Shown here: one piece after another, positions 43,101-54,200 of the stretch
Numbering within the stretch: the first letter of the stretch is position 1
Layout of the letters: every line of letters starts with the position of its first letter
Assembly (NCBI GenBank): GCA_025765615.1
Contig: JAIVFJ010000086.1
Location: 62,001 to 126,000 of the forward strand
DNA from: Zopfochytrium polystomum
Lineage: Eukaryota; Chytridiomycota; Chytridiomycetes; Chytridiales; Chytridiaceae
Length of the DNA stretch: 64,000 nucleotides
Direction: 5' to 3'
The notes under the pieces: model-generated
The model's input: only the letters and a program-made list of their open reading frames with translations
The model's database searches: none
What the model was told of the DNA's origin: nothing
Program-made: the position numbers and the translations under genes

Positions 43101-43670
43101 CAAATACCTCAACCCCTTTGCGATCCCTGACCCCCACCTCCTCACCCTGTCCTCCTCAAACCGACCCTCCCTCCTCAACGCCGCCAATAAGTCCCCCGCG
43201 ACGCACAGCTCCATCACCACAATGACGTCGCCGTCGTCCGATCCCGCGGCCGTCGCTGCCGTTGTGGCAGGGGAAGAAGCCGACTGGAAGCAGTCCAGGC
43301 ACCGGACAATGTTGGGGTGCGCGAGGCCGACGTGGCAGTGGATCTCGGCTTTGAGGGCGAGGAGGTCGGCGCGCGAGCGGCCGAGGAGAGAGATGATCTT
43401 GAGGGCGACGGGGGTGGCGGTGGCGGTGTGGACGGCGCGGAGGACCTTTTTGGTGGAGTTGCGCGGGCGGCGTGTAGGGGCGAAAGGGGGTAGGTCAGTG
43501 GGGTGGGGTGGGGGGAAAGCGACGATCGACTACCCCTCCCTGATCCCAGCAACGCGTGTCCGTACTACCTTGCCAAACTGGCCAACTCCGATGCACGAGC
43601 CGATCGTGTAGCCAGCGAGCCCTTGTCGGGGCTTGGTGGGCGGCAGACCCTGGGGGCTGGGTTCGGACAT
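40116..43670 (-). CDS. STK36: Fused-type serine/threonine kinase (STK36 family)
   Basis: Five exons (43569-43670, 43059-43445, 42851-42947, 42673-42764, 40116-42548) join with consistent phases, giving 1,036 aa. The kinase domain has the Gly loop IGVGQFGKV across the first junction, catalytic Lys in VALKII (K50), HRDLK (157-161), DFG (177-179) and GTPIYMAPE (196-204). Fused-specific sequence follows: [10 protein letters not shown] then [20 protein letters not shown], and [10 protein letters not shown] closing the domain. The remaining about 750 residues are Ala/Val-rich and helical, like the ARM/HEAT-type C-terminus of Fused. In animals Fused acts in Hedgehog signalling and in building the ciliary central pair; in flagellate fungi, which lack Hedgehog, a flagellar role is the natural inference and fits DRC4 in the same window. 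All catalytic residues are present. Introns are 123, 111, 86 and 124 bp. Confidence 0.88.
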
Positions 43671-44200
43671 TCTGTCGGAGTTTCAATCTTCCTTGCACGA
43701 AGTTTGACCGGCCGAGCGCGTTCGCGGTGCAACGGCCTGGAGTGGGCGCAGCGTCGACAGCCTCCCCCCGCGAGAGCGCGCGCGGGGGGAGACTGTCCTC
43801 GCTTTTGCACCGGCGGAGCAATTGGGCGGACTGGACGGCAAGAATGATCTGTTACTTTTTTTTGAAAGGAGCAAGTATCTCTGCAACTCCGACGCACAAA
43901 TATTCACGCAACGAGGGCACACACTTGAAAACTTTTTTTATTGCGCTTTCTTCCCCTACTCGAGCACGCGGTTCTGAACGGTCGAAATCTTTACATCAAA
44001 CGAGCAGATAGGGGAAGGGTACAAACGCGATGAAAAAGGGAAAGAAGGGAGAATTGTACAGAATGACGAAAACCTGGGATGGTTCGTTCCAATCAGCTAC
44101 TCTTCTTCAGGCGGCGAGCGAAGGTGCGAGGCCGGCGGCGGCGACGGCAGGAACCACAAAGAGCGACCCTGCGGTTGGCCCTCTCTTTGCTGGATAATTG
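43671..44200. other. 5' flank of kinase gene
   Basis: Sequence at about 43,670-43,690 (upstream of the kinase start) is repeated in decayed form near 51,105-51,126. No gene seen in this spacer. Confidence 0.4.
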
Positions 44201-47004
44201 GACCGGGACTAGATCCAGCACTTAATCAATAGGGACAGGAGTAATGGAATCCAAAATATAGTGCTCTAAAGAAACATGGCTTTAATTCCGAAAATATTCT
44301 TGTCCTAGTACGTCGTCACCCATCGTTCAGCACCAGCTGCCCAAGGTCTGACGGCTATCGTTCAATTTCTGTCATCAGTCTCTCCACAATTAAACGCTTT
44401 GCGGTCTTCAAACAGTTGGAGCAGCAGTGCAACTTTGCTGTTCCTCCTCACTAATACGACGATGTGCCTCACTCAAAATTAAAGATGTTTCGCGACGAGG
44501 AGGCACAAAAACGCGCAGAAAAACAGGAGCACTTCATGTTTCCGGGCAAGTATTTATAAGCATTTTTCGGCAGGGGGGAGCAGGAGGCGGAGCCAGCCCA
44601 CCCGAGTTGATTTTGGCTTCCAATTGAATAATGAGGAATATTAAGAGTGCGGCAAGCCGGTTGAACAAGGTCTGGACGCGGGGGAGGCAAGAAAATGTTG
44701 AATTATAAGCTAACTTCCAGTGAAAGCGATCTGACTCCGTCACAGTGGTTCCAAAAACAATTAATTTTTCCAGTCCCTCGTTGCTTTTCGTTCTCTTTAT
44801 CCTTTCTATTTATCTCCATCAATATTGCATAGCAAATAGGTTTCTCTTCATTATTACATCATACTGAGCGCAGCTCCATGTCGCGTCAAGGGCAGCTCCA
44901 CATGATAGGAAATGGGATTGCAGTAAACAGCAGCATTCATCATTGCATCTTTGCATACGGTCATTAGCAGAAAATAATATAAGAAATACCGAGCAACTTG
45001 TGTCAACTTGTGCACCACAGCTTCAACCTCTTCAGTCCCCCACCATCTTAGTAGTCAACCTCTGCATCACCTAAAGCTCGTATTTTCTTCAGAGAAGGCA
45101 AAGGGAACAGCGACCCAAATACGTCCCAAGCGGAGCGATTCGCAACAAGTCCAAAAATGGCTCGAAGTATTTAAGCCCAAGGTCTTCACAATTTTACATG
45201 GCCCAATGACTTTTTTCATTTGACAACCGATCTCTTGATGTTTGCTTTCACAGGTTGGATCGCGGCTCATGGTCGATCGAAACCTTCCTGCAGAGGCAAG
45301 AGAAAGTCAGTGCGCCTATTCCTCGCTCTTCCCCATAGCAGTGAAGCGTGCGACTCACTGGTGTGAGACTGTGCTCTCTAAATCCTCACCCTGGGCTATG
45401 GGTGGCAAATAGAGCAATGGCCTAAATACCAATCCTGAAAAGTGAAAAAGGGCAAAAAGGAGATGTCTAGGGGTCACTAGACAGGACAGTGTATTTGGAG
45501 TCTTAAGAAGCCCAAGAAACACAAGAAAACTCTCTTACTACACACAAAGAGAAGACTCTCACACTCAGACCAAAGGCAACTGTGAAAAGGTGGCACACTA
45601 GCAAAGAATGTGCAGGGTTCTCTGGTCCATGACACAGAGTGGGCCCAATGGGAGGCAAAAGCCAAAGCCAAAGGGGACCGGGAAATCCGGTAACAATGCT
45701 GGAGGTGCAAGATGCAACAAGCTCCAGGGAGCGGCACTAAGTGCAGCACTCCAATCCAACTGAAGAAGACAAGAGAGTGGGGAGGAAAGTGGCCAGACCC
45801 CGGTCTGTTGGAGCCACCACCATGGAGCAAGGCTCCCTCTCTGTCAAAGACAAGCCCTAAGTTGGAGGGGGTTGGACACAGAGGGCAAACACAAGGAACA
45901 GTTAGTGTGCAGAGGTGTCTGTTGAATTAAATCAGAACTGTTTTCCACTTAACAGAACCAGACACAACTTGTCTCACTCCAAGGAGAAGTTCCAACTCAA
46001 TCCAAGGAGGGGGCACACAGGGGTGGGAGACAGTGGGACTCTTCTTACTTCATCCTACTAGGACACAGACATCTGCTTCACCAAGCCAGAGGAATTCCCT
46101 ATCTTAGAAGCAAGGAAGGTTAACACCCACTCCCTCACCCAAATGTGACACCATGACATCACAGGCATTAATCTGAGAGAAAGAGGGTCTGAACCCAGTG
46201 AAGACCAGGCCCACCAGAGGCCACAGGAGCCAACAACCAGGGAAGAGGGGGCATACCTGAGAGACCATTCCTGCAGCAGTACCTGACCAGACAGCTCATT
46301 CATATCCCCTTGAGAGACCTGGATTTGACTAGATGTATTGACAGGAACCTAGAGGCACCACCACAGATTTACCCTCCATCCTTCCATCACCAAGTGGCTC
46401 CTACCCAGTCCAACCTAAACAGCATGCAGAATTGGTGAGGTGCACTGGGGCTTGAACCCAGCACACTGCCATCATGGCCAAGAGGACTTCAACCTCCTGT
46501 CACACACCAGGGGACTGCCACCCCCAGCTCTACATACAGTCAGGAAGAAAAGGGCAGGCAAGGGACTTCAGGCACAGGTTCTCACAGTCAACAAGATGGG
46601 GGGCAGCTGCTTAAATAGGAAAGGGTTGGAATCAGCAGGGTGAAGGAAGAAGGAAGGGAAAAGAGGGGAAAACATATACAAAAGAACAAAACAATAAATA
46701 AAACAGCAAAGGGGGAAATAACAGACAATTGTGAGATGGCGGCATGGATGCGTGACGTGCAAGAACAAGAGCTCACGGGAAACGAGGTAGTCACTTTCAC
46801 CCACTACAACATCCAGCTGGCCGCTGCGAAGCAGCACCACCAAAAGGAAGCTGGATGCCGGTGCCGCCCGTCCCTCGTCGATCAGCTTTACTTTAAAGGC
46901 GTCGTAGCTCCCGAAGTGTTAGACTTTAGGGTCTTGCAGTAAGCAGTATGCAGGAGCAATACCTTACACTGTGGTGCACGGGAGCACCAACTTTAGTGAG
47001 GACT
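44201..47004. other. AT-richer, gene-free repeat island (left part)
   Basis: Base composition drops in GC against both flanks and no open frame has protein character. At 45362 a TGTGAGACTG.. sequence resembles the left end of the 1,238-bp element at 49262, but no matching right end or target duplication was found. At 46444-46461 the minus strand has a perfect T-arm-like hairpin (CTGGG, TTCAAGC, CCCAG), which matches an RNA polymerase III B-box in style. No complete tRNA cloverleaf surrounds it. The most economical reading is old transposon or SINE-derived DNA. Confidence 0.45.
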
Positions 47005-49260
47005 TACACTGGCTCAATGTTTTGAACATTGCTGCTGAGTGCTGTCACACATGCATAAGACCATCAAAAAATTTGAGAAATTCAGCAAATGTTGCCCTGC
47101 AGTAGACTAAACTGCTCACAAAATTTCATTCTTCCAGCTTTTGAATTGCGCAAGAAAGAGGCATAGGAAGTGTGCTGCACCATTGGGCCAATTTTGTGGG
47201 TGTCCAACGATTTTTTTATTCAGTATGTAGTGTGACCCCCACCTGCTGCAATCACAGCAGCAATCCTTCTAGGCATACTTTCAATGAAGTTCTGGCAAAC
47301 TTCAGGGGGAATTTGCCTCCACTGGCAGCGGATTCGCTCCCAGAGCTCTGCATTGGATCTTGTTTGTCGTCCATAGGAATTCAGCCGAGTTTTCAAATCT
47401 CTCCACAGATACTTGATAGGATTCAGGTCTGGAGATTGAGCTGGCCACTCAACACAACGAAATCCTTGCTCTTCCAGCCATCCCTTGGTGTATTTTGATG
47501 TGTGCTTTGCTGGTGATTGCGCCTGGCATGTCAGAAGGGCACCAACAGACTTGAGTCGGCGTGGAGCGATAAAGCTTGTTTAGAGCGGGAGCCCTTTTCT
47601 TGTTAAGAGCGAAGCACCCTTTGTTGGCAAAGTAGATGGAGAGCCGATGCTCTCAGACAGATTGGTCTTGTTTAGAGTGCAGAGCACACCCTTTTCTTGT
47701 AAGAGCGAAGCACCGTATACAAACGAGGTATCGACCCAAGGTAGAACTTGAAGAGCTTCGCAGGTCAAGGTAGAGGGTATGGTGACTCAGATAAGAATAA
47801 TGGTTTTTGTTTGTTGTATTTGAGGGTAGAGAGAGAGCAGGCAGGTGTGATCAGGATCTGGGATAATGCTTCTCTGGAGCTGCTGGGGCTCCCCCTTTTA
47901 TACTGCAGGTGGTCTCAGGAACCAGACTTTGGTGACAGCGTTTTAGCTCTGAGAGATAGAGTTTAGACTTTGAGGAGTCAGAAGGCAGGCATGACATCAT
48001 TGTTGCATCACGCTGATTTGGCCAGAACTTCCATGGAGTTATGTGTGCAAGAAGTAAGTCAGGCTCCCTGTCAAGCTCCTATAATCATTCCTATCAAATT
48101 GCTAGAGTGAAGCACACTGATGTGGTCTACCCAGACTGGGGATTGAAACCACCTCGTGTCAGAGATTGGGAGAAGTGTAGATAACACTGGGACCAGCCCT
48201 TACGCCATCTTAACTCATCTTTACTCTTGAAGACAGGTCAGAGGATCTTAAAAGGTGTAGGTAATGTGTGCAAACTCCAACATGCTTGGGGTTGTTGCCT
48301 TGCTGAAAGGTGATTCCTGCAGGGCCAATTCCCATTTTATCCAGACTGGGGATAAGACTATTTTCCAGAATTGTCACATATTGTTCCGAGACCATATATT
48401 CCTTATACAAATGCCATTTGCAGCACTCCAGTCCAGGTCATAGCACCCCAAACCATCTGGGAACTGCCACCAAACTTCGTGGTGGGTTGTATGTGTCACT
48501 CTTGCAGTGGTTTTCCTGGGATTCTCCAAGCGTAAGCCATGCCATCTGAGCCTTCGATGTTGAGTTTAGTCTTGTCAGACCATGATGACATGCTTAAAAT
48601 CCTCAACAGTCCAGTTTTCCAATTTCAAGCAAAGTCCAAGCGAGCTTTCTTGTGTCTGGGAGATAAGGCTGGCTGTTTTTTCTTCCAAAGTCCTCTAGGA
48701 CCTGCCTCGTGAAGCGCGCAGCGCACTGTTTCAGTCGAAACAGTGTCTCCGTTAGTTGTGTGGTGAATTTGGGCAAGATGAGTTGCGTTTTTCGCCTCAC
48801 CAGAGTTGATTTTTCTCACGTACAACCGCTTTTTAGGGGATGAGAGCTTTCTTGGCCGGCCTGCTGGTTTGATAGGTGCCTCTGGACGCTTGCTGTTTCA
48901 GATTCAATCCACAGTGTGACGTCCTACGTCCAGTCTGGATGCAATTTCATGACCAGAAAGACCTTGGTCGATGAGATTGAGCACATCATTTTTTTTTTTT
49001 GCAAGTGGCATTGATTGGGAGATGGCACAGGAGCAAGTGGGAGTCATGATGCATCCACAAAAATTGGGCCAATGGATTGCCGATCATTGCAAGTGCGCAG
49101 ATTGTGCAATTTTAATGATAAACAAATGAAAATTCGTGTACATCTTCTTCATATACAGGGTTGTTGGCCCTGCAAATCTCACAGGCATCTTTATTGCAGC
49201 TGTACTTGCATTTGCCAGCCCAACCTTGAAAAGATTGGCCCAATTTTGTGAGCCACTGTA
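47005..49260 (-). mobile_element. Decayed Tc1/mariner element, interrupted by another insertion
   Basis: The ends TACACTGGCTCA (47005-47016) and, inverted, TACAGTGGCTCA (49249-49260) match at 11 of 12 positions including the TA target. A second motif around TTGGGCCAATTTTGTGG occurs near 47190, 49060 (inverted) and 49235, as in Tc1 elements with repeats inside their inverted ends. Between them the minus strand carries a broken Tc1 transposase. About 0.7 kb (roughly 47,520-48,250) is foreign to the transposase and splits it. That insert has, on the minus strand, a TATAAAAGGGGG box, suggesting a promoter-bearing element such as a solo LTR. Confidence 0.8.
47220..49011 (-). pseudogene. Tc1-type transposase, inactivated
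   Basis: The start at 49011 gives the N-terminal helix-turn-helix (VLNLIDQGLSGHEIASRL), followed by in-frame stops near 48,900. A frame with RPEAPIKPAGRPRK and LHEAGPRGLWKKKQPALS follows (AT-hook-like GRPRK and the second DNA-binding helix), then the first catalytic region near SDKTKLNI. The second catalytic block reads QQGNNPKH where active family members have an Asp in place of the first Asn, so a catalytic residue is lost. The final block, after the insertion, reads EWPAQSPDLNPIKYLW and ends SMPRRIAAVIAAGGGHTTY at 47220. There are multiple stops and frame changes, plus the 0.7-kb insertion. It is not functional. Confidence 0.85.
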
Positions 49261-49261
49261 G

Positions 49262-50499
49262 TGTGAGACTATACTCACTCCTTTGACCCTGGGATCTGGG
49301 CCCTAGAGTGAAGGAAAGGAAGTAATATGCTAAAACTAACTTTATTTGGCTGTTGTCTAGGGGGCGTTTCAACCCTACTACTTGCCTAGTCCACGAAGTA
49401 CCCCTACTGATCTGCCTAACAGGGTCTCAAACACAAAGAATGAACATTCAGAGGGACCATCCTCTGAGGGGTCGGTGTAGGAGCACCAATTACTCACGTG
49501 GCCGCAGGTCAATGCGAGGGGAAACAGAAGGGCACTCCCAGGGGCACAATACAACCGCAGAATAAAGAGAGAAAAGAGGGAAATGGGGGTTTTTATCACT
49601 GGAACCTAATCTCAAACGTAACAGGAGCAGTTAATAGCAATGGGACGGACAGGGCGCGACCTAGCGCCCCTCATCGTGGACGGTGCTGTGGGAGCCCTTG
49701 TCGTTGCCAGCAATAAGGGGGAGAGAGAGAAGGGAGTTGACTATGTAGGGGTTGGAAGGTCGCTGGCAGGGAACTCGCACATGGAAACATCTGCAATCAT
49801 ACACGCACCCCACTGGGCTGTGTCAGCATGATCACTTGACCAACGGGCTTTATCACATCACACTTGTACTCGCACATCTCACTCTCACAGCAATAGGACC
49901 GAGGCAGACACTCGTAGATCGAACTCTCAGGTGTTGGGGGCGGTGCTACCAGCCACCAACACCCAAGCAGGGTTGACGATGCTGTCACTGTCGCCTCTGC
50001 GGCAGGCGAGTGCCTGTGATCCTCACTCCAACACAGAGCCTGCAGTGTCACACAGTCCGTGGTGGGGCCAGCTGCATTTCCCACTCACGGCCCCTTAAGA
50101 GGAACCCCCGAAGGGACCATGTACTCACCTGGGTGTTTACCACCTCTCACTACCCTCACCTCTGTGAGCCAGATGGATTTGAAGGGACTCTGTATTGGTG
50201 CCAAAGGACAGAAATCAGATTGAAGAAAAAAGGAAAAAGAGAAATGGCCCAAAAACAGAGCGAGAGAAAATTGACAAGTCAATCCCCCTGACTTGGAGCA
50301 TCCACCACAAATGCTCTAAGTCCCTCCCAACCCTATGCATGTATGTACAAGTGCCGAAAAATAAATAATAAATTAGGCAGGCTTGGGGTATGGCCTGTCA
50401 TGCACCCAATCCCTATCCTTGCAGTTTTATGACAGGTACACTTGTTTTTGCTAATAAAATCCCTAGACTTTATCACTGAGACCTTGGTGTAGTCTCACA
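49262..50499. mobile_element. 1,238-bp TG..CA element (solo-LTR-like) with 4-bp target duplication
   Basis: The element begins TGTGAGACTA and ends TAGTCTCACA, a perfect 10-bp inverted pair with TG..CA ends. It is flanked on both sides by GTAG (49258-49261 and 50500-50503), a 4-bp target site duplication. An AATAAAA signal lies near 50,452, about 45 bp before the right end, as expected for an LTR polyadenylation region. No coding capacity is visible inside, so a solo LTR is the best reading. It landed exactly at the right end of the Tc1 element: the duplicated GTAG uses that element's last G and the TA target. It is therefore younger than the Tc1 insertion. Confidence 0.75.
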
Positions 50500-50689
50500 G
50501 TAGCACCTCGTCTTTGTTACAAATTTGTATAAAGCAATCAGCATGCATTTTGTACAACAGTCTCCCACCTCAAGCTTCACAATCACAGCACATGTAGTTC
50601 ACCAGGGTAGCCACCTCCATCCACATTCAGCGGCTCTCATTTCTTTCACGAAGGTCTCATCGATCAGCGATGCATATAAGGCCCATTAG

Positions 50690-50970
50690 CCTGTTTGAAT
50701 GAGAGCTTTTGTTTGGCGCATGGACTTCCACACAAGCCAAGCGCACCAGCGCATTACATGATTGGATCCAGCCCAAGGTGCAGTGGATTTGGGAATAGAT
50801 AGCGACCAAGAGTGCAAAGTCGGTCGGGTCGGCTTTGGGCGGGCGGTCGGCGCCAAAGGTGCGGTAGGTATCGCCCACGGCGTAGTCGTCGTTGTGCAGG
50901 TCGCCGAGTTCGACGATCGGGACGTGGACGTTGTAGAAGTGGTGGAGGACGGCCTCCTTGGAGTGCGATT
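50690..50970 (-). pseudogene. Truncated coding fragment next to transposon island
   Basis: One frame on the minus strand reads well as protein: HSKEAVLHHFYNVHVPIVEL, then GDTYRTFGADRPPKADPTDF and ALLVAIYSQIHCTLGWI. Its composition matches host genes and not the AT-rich island. Upstream (about 50,975) lies a GTACGTGA/CGTACC boundary that could be a splice site. Downstream the frame degrades into low-quality sequence and meets the mobile element. There is no start, no convincing stop and no recognised family. I read it as the remnant of a host gene cut by the repeat island; a real internal exon is the alternative. Confidence 0.4.
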
Positions 50971-51045
50971 CGAGGGCGCGTCACGTACCGTATGAAAGGC
51001 CGTCGGTGAACAAGCCAAGTCTGTTCAATCTCCGTTTGATTTTTT

Positions 51046-51126
51046 CGCGTGTGTCTGTCACAAGCCGACCGTGTAGTGACCCGGGGGGGCAGGGTTCGGA
51101 CATTCGGTCAGAATTTCAGTCTTCTG
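51046..51126 (-). pseudogene. Decayed copy of the Fused kinase 5' end
   Basis: On the minus strand this segment matches the upstream flank and first codons of the kinase at 43,670: a shared block around GAATGTCCGAACCC with only a few changes over about 40 bp. After a deletion, TACACGGTCGGCTTGTG stands against TACACGATCGGCTCGTG in the kinase. The frame starts MSEPCPPG against MSEPSPQG and stops soon after. It lies on the far side of the transposon island from the intact gene, in the same orientation. Confidence 0.65.
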
Positions 51127-51250
51127 AAGTTAGCAGCAAGACTCGAAAAAAACTCACTGCATAATAAAAAAAAAGATGCTTGGTTTTATTTGAGGTTTAC
51201 ACTGTAATCGAGCGCATTCACCACACACTGACATACGAGCCTACCAACAA

Positions 51251-54200
51251 TCACTTCTTCCCTTTCTTTGGCTTCTCCTTCTTCGGGTCCTTCTTCGGTT
51301 CCTCCTTCTTTGGCTCTTCCTTTTTCTTTGGTTCATCCTTCTTGGGCTGCTCCTTCTTCTTTGGCTCCTCTTCCTTTTTCGGCTCCTCTTTCTTCATCGG
51401 TTCATTCTTCTTCGGGGTGTCCTTCTTTGTGTCATCTTTCTTCATCGGCTCGTCCTTTCTCTTGGGTTCGGCTTTCTTCGAGGCGTCAGGTTTTTGCTTG
51501 TCTAGGCCGGCTTTGGCGCCTTTGGCCGCAGGGCTGTCCGCATTTTTCGCAGACTTGCCGGCGGCTTTGGCGGCAGCCCTTGATGCGTTGTTGCCCATCC
51601 TGCTTTTGGCTCCATCCTTGCCCTTCTCTGGGGAGTCCTTGTCCTTCTTTGTGTCGGGTTTGCCCTTCGGTTCGTCCTTTGTCATGGGCACTGCCTGCTT
51701 GGTCGCGTCGGGCTTCTCCTTCTCCTTGTCCAGGCCAGCTTTCGCACCTTTGGACGCAGGACTGTCCGCTTTTTTCGCAGACTTGGGGGCTGCTTTTGCA
51801 GCAGCCCTCGAAGCGTTGTTGCCCATCTTGCCCTTGGCTCCCTCCTTGTCCTTTGCCGAAGAGGCTTTGTCCTTCTTTGGCGACTTTTTGTCGAGTTTGC
51901 TCGTCGGCTCAGCCTTTTTCTTCTTCGTGTCGACTTTTTTCTTGTCAAGGCCAGCTTTGGCACCATTGGACGCAGGACTCTTCGCCTTCTTCGCCGATTT
52001 CTGAGCTGCTCTAGCTGCAGCTCTCGAAGCGTTGTTGCCCGCCTTCTTCTCCTCTCCAGCTTTGGTCTTCTTCGCGGAATCCTTGCTCGTCATCGGCGAC
52101 TTTTTGTCGAGCTTGCCAGGATTTGCCTTTGACGGTGTCTTGCCCTTCTTGGAGGGTGCCTTGCCTTTCGTCGACGTCTTTCCGCCACCTTTGACGCCTT
52201 TCTTGCTTTTCTTCGCTGACTTGCCGTCTAGTTTGCCGCCTTTTGCTGTTTTCTTGCCTGTTTTCGCCTTTGCCTTTGCCTTGCTCTTGTCTCCACCTTT
52301 GCTCTTGGCCTTGCTTTTGCCCGTGCCCTTGCTAGTCTTTTGCAGCGACTTGCCACCTGCCTTGGGCTTCATCTTGCCGTCTTTGGCCTTGACCCCGCGC
52401 GCCTTCGAGGCCTTCGAGCCGCTCATGTTGCCTTTCTTAAGGCTTTTCGACGACTTGGATTTCTTGGTGTCCTTCGCGCTGCGCGGTTTGACCGACTTCT
52501 TAGCAATCCTGCCCGACTTTTTGCCCGATTTGGACTTCCTAAGGTCCTTCTTTGACTTCTTCGACTTGCCGCCTTTGCCTTTGGGTATGCCGCGTCCTTT
52601 GCCCTTGCCCTTGGTCATGCCGCGCTTCTTTCCTTTCGAGAATCCCTTGCCTTTCTTGCTCTTCTTTGCCTTGCTGAGCTTCTTGCCTTTCTTGCCCTTT
52701 TTGCCTTTCTTGCCTTTCTTGCTCTTCTTGCTCTTCTTGCCCACGCCGCGGCTTTTGCCCTTCTTGCCTCGCTTGCCCTTTTTGCCCGACTTGCGCTTTC
52801 CGAGTCCCTTCTTTCCCCGCTTCTTGCCTTTTTTGCTTTTCGCCTTGAGACCTTTCACGCCTCGGTCCGTGCTGGCTGCTGCGCTGGACAGATCCGATAA
52901 CGCTGAGAACATGAGCAAAAGGAAAAAAATAAGCCGGTCAGCCAAGTTTGCAGAACCAAGCCCGCAACACGTTACCTGAAGCAGTGTCCGAGGCTCCAGC
53001 GACGTCGGCAGACACGTCGGATCCACCGGGCGCAGGCGAGCTCTCACTCGGCCCAGGATCGCCCGGAGCCGCCCCTGCGTCGCCAGGCGCTGCGCCACCG
53101 TCTGCTTGTCGAGACGCCCCACTGTCGTTCGAGGGGCCTGGCGCCGCCGCGTCGGTTGGGCCGGGTCCTGCATCTTGCGATGAGGGCGGCGCACCACCGT
53201 CGCCAGCCGGCGCAGCGTCAGAGGACGGCGCGGCATCACCTCCGGCAGGCGGCGGGGAAGCACCGCCAGCTCCTGCGTCGTCAGAGCCCGCGGGTCCCGG
53301 TGCGGGTCCGCTGCCGCCGCCGCTGTCGCCGCCAGCTGGTGGTCCGCTGGACGAAGTGTCGCCCACCGGGGCAGACGCAGAGTCAGCGGGGCCGACCGGC
53401 GCTCCCGCGTCGCTCGAAGCCGGAGCGTCGCCCGGCGGTCCTACCGGGCCCGAGTCGCCGGCCGGGGGTCCGATAAAGCCTCCGCCGCTGCTTCCGGCAC
53501 CGGCGTCGCCGCCGGCGCCGCTATCTCCGCCGGCAGGTGGTCCACCGGACGAAGAGTCACCCACAGGCGCGGACGGGGAGTCAGCGGGGCCGCCGGCCGG
53601 CGCTCCCGCGTCGCTCGAAGCCGGTCCCGAGTCGCTGGCCGAGGGTCCGATAAAGCCTCCGCCGCTGCTCCCCGCACCGGGATCGCCGCCGCCGCCGCCG
53701 CTGTCGCCGCCGGCAGGTGGTCCGCCGGACGAAGGGTCACCCGCTGGGAAGTCGACGGGGCCGCCGGCCGGCGCTCCCGCGTCGTTCGAAGCCGGCGCGT
53801 CGCTAGACGGTCCGCCGGCCGGAGGTCCGATGAAGCCACCGCCGCTGCCACCGTCGCCGCCAGCTGGGCCGGAGCCGCTGTCCGGTGCGCCGCCAGAAGT
53901 TGGCGCGGCGCCCGAGTCGGGGGGAGCCGGCGAGCCAGAGTCCGAGGACGGCGGCGCATCGCCTCCACCAGGTGGCCCAGCCGGGCCTGAGTCGCCGGAC
54001 GAGGGCGGGCCGATAAAGCCACGGCTGACGCTGCCGCCGTCGCTGGGAGGCGCCGATTCTGAAAGAGGCGGTGCACCGCCGGCCGAGTCGCCAGGTGGTC
54101 CTACTGGTCCTGGAACGTCAGCGCCGGGTCCGCCGTTTCCGCCGTCGCCGCCGTCGCCGCCGCCGCCGCCGACCGATGGGCCTGCGGGTGATGGCAAAGA

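Noticed and set aside
45362..46586. Possible second copy of the TGTGAGACT.. element
   Set aside because: The left end resembles that of the 49262 element, but the right ends do not match and no target duplication flanks it.
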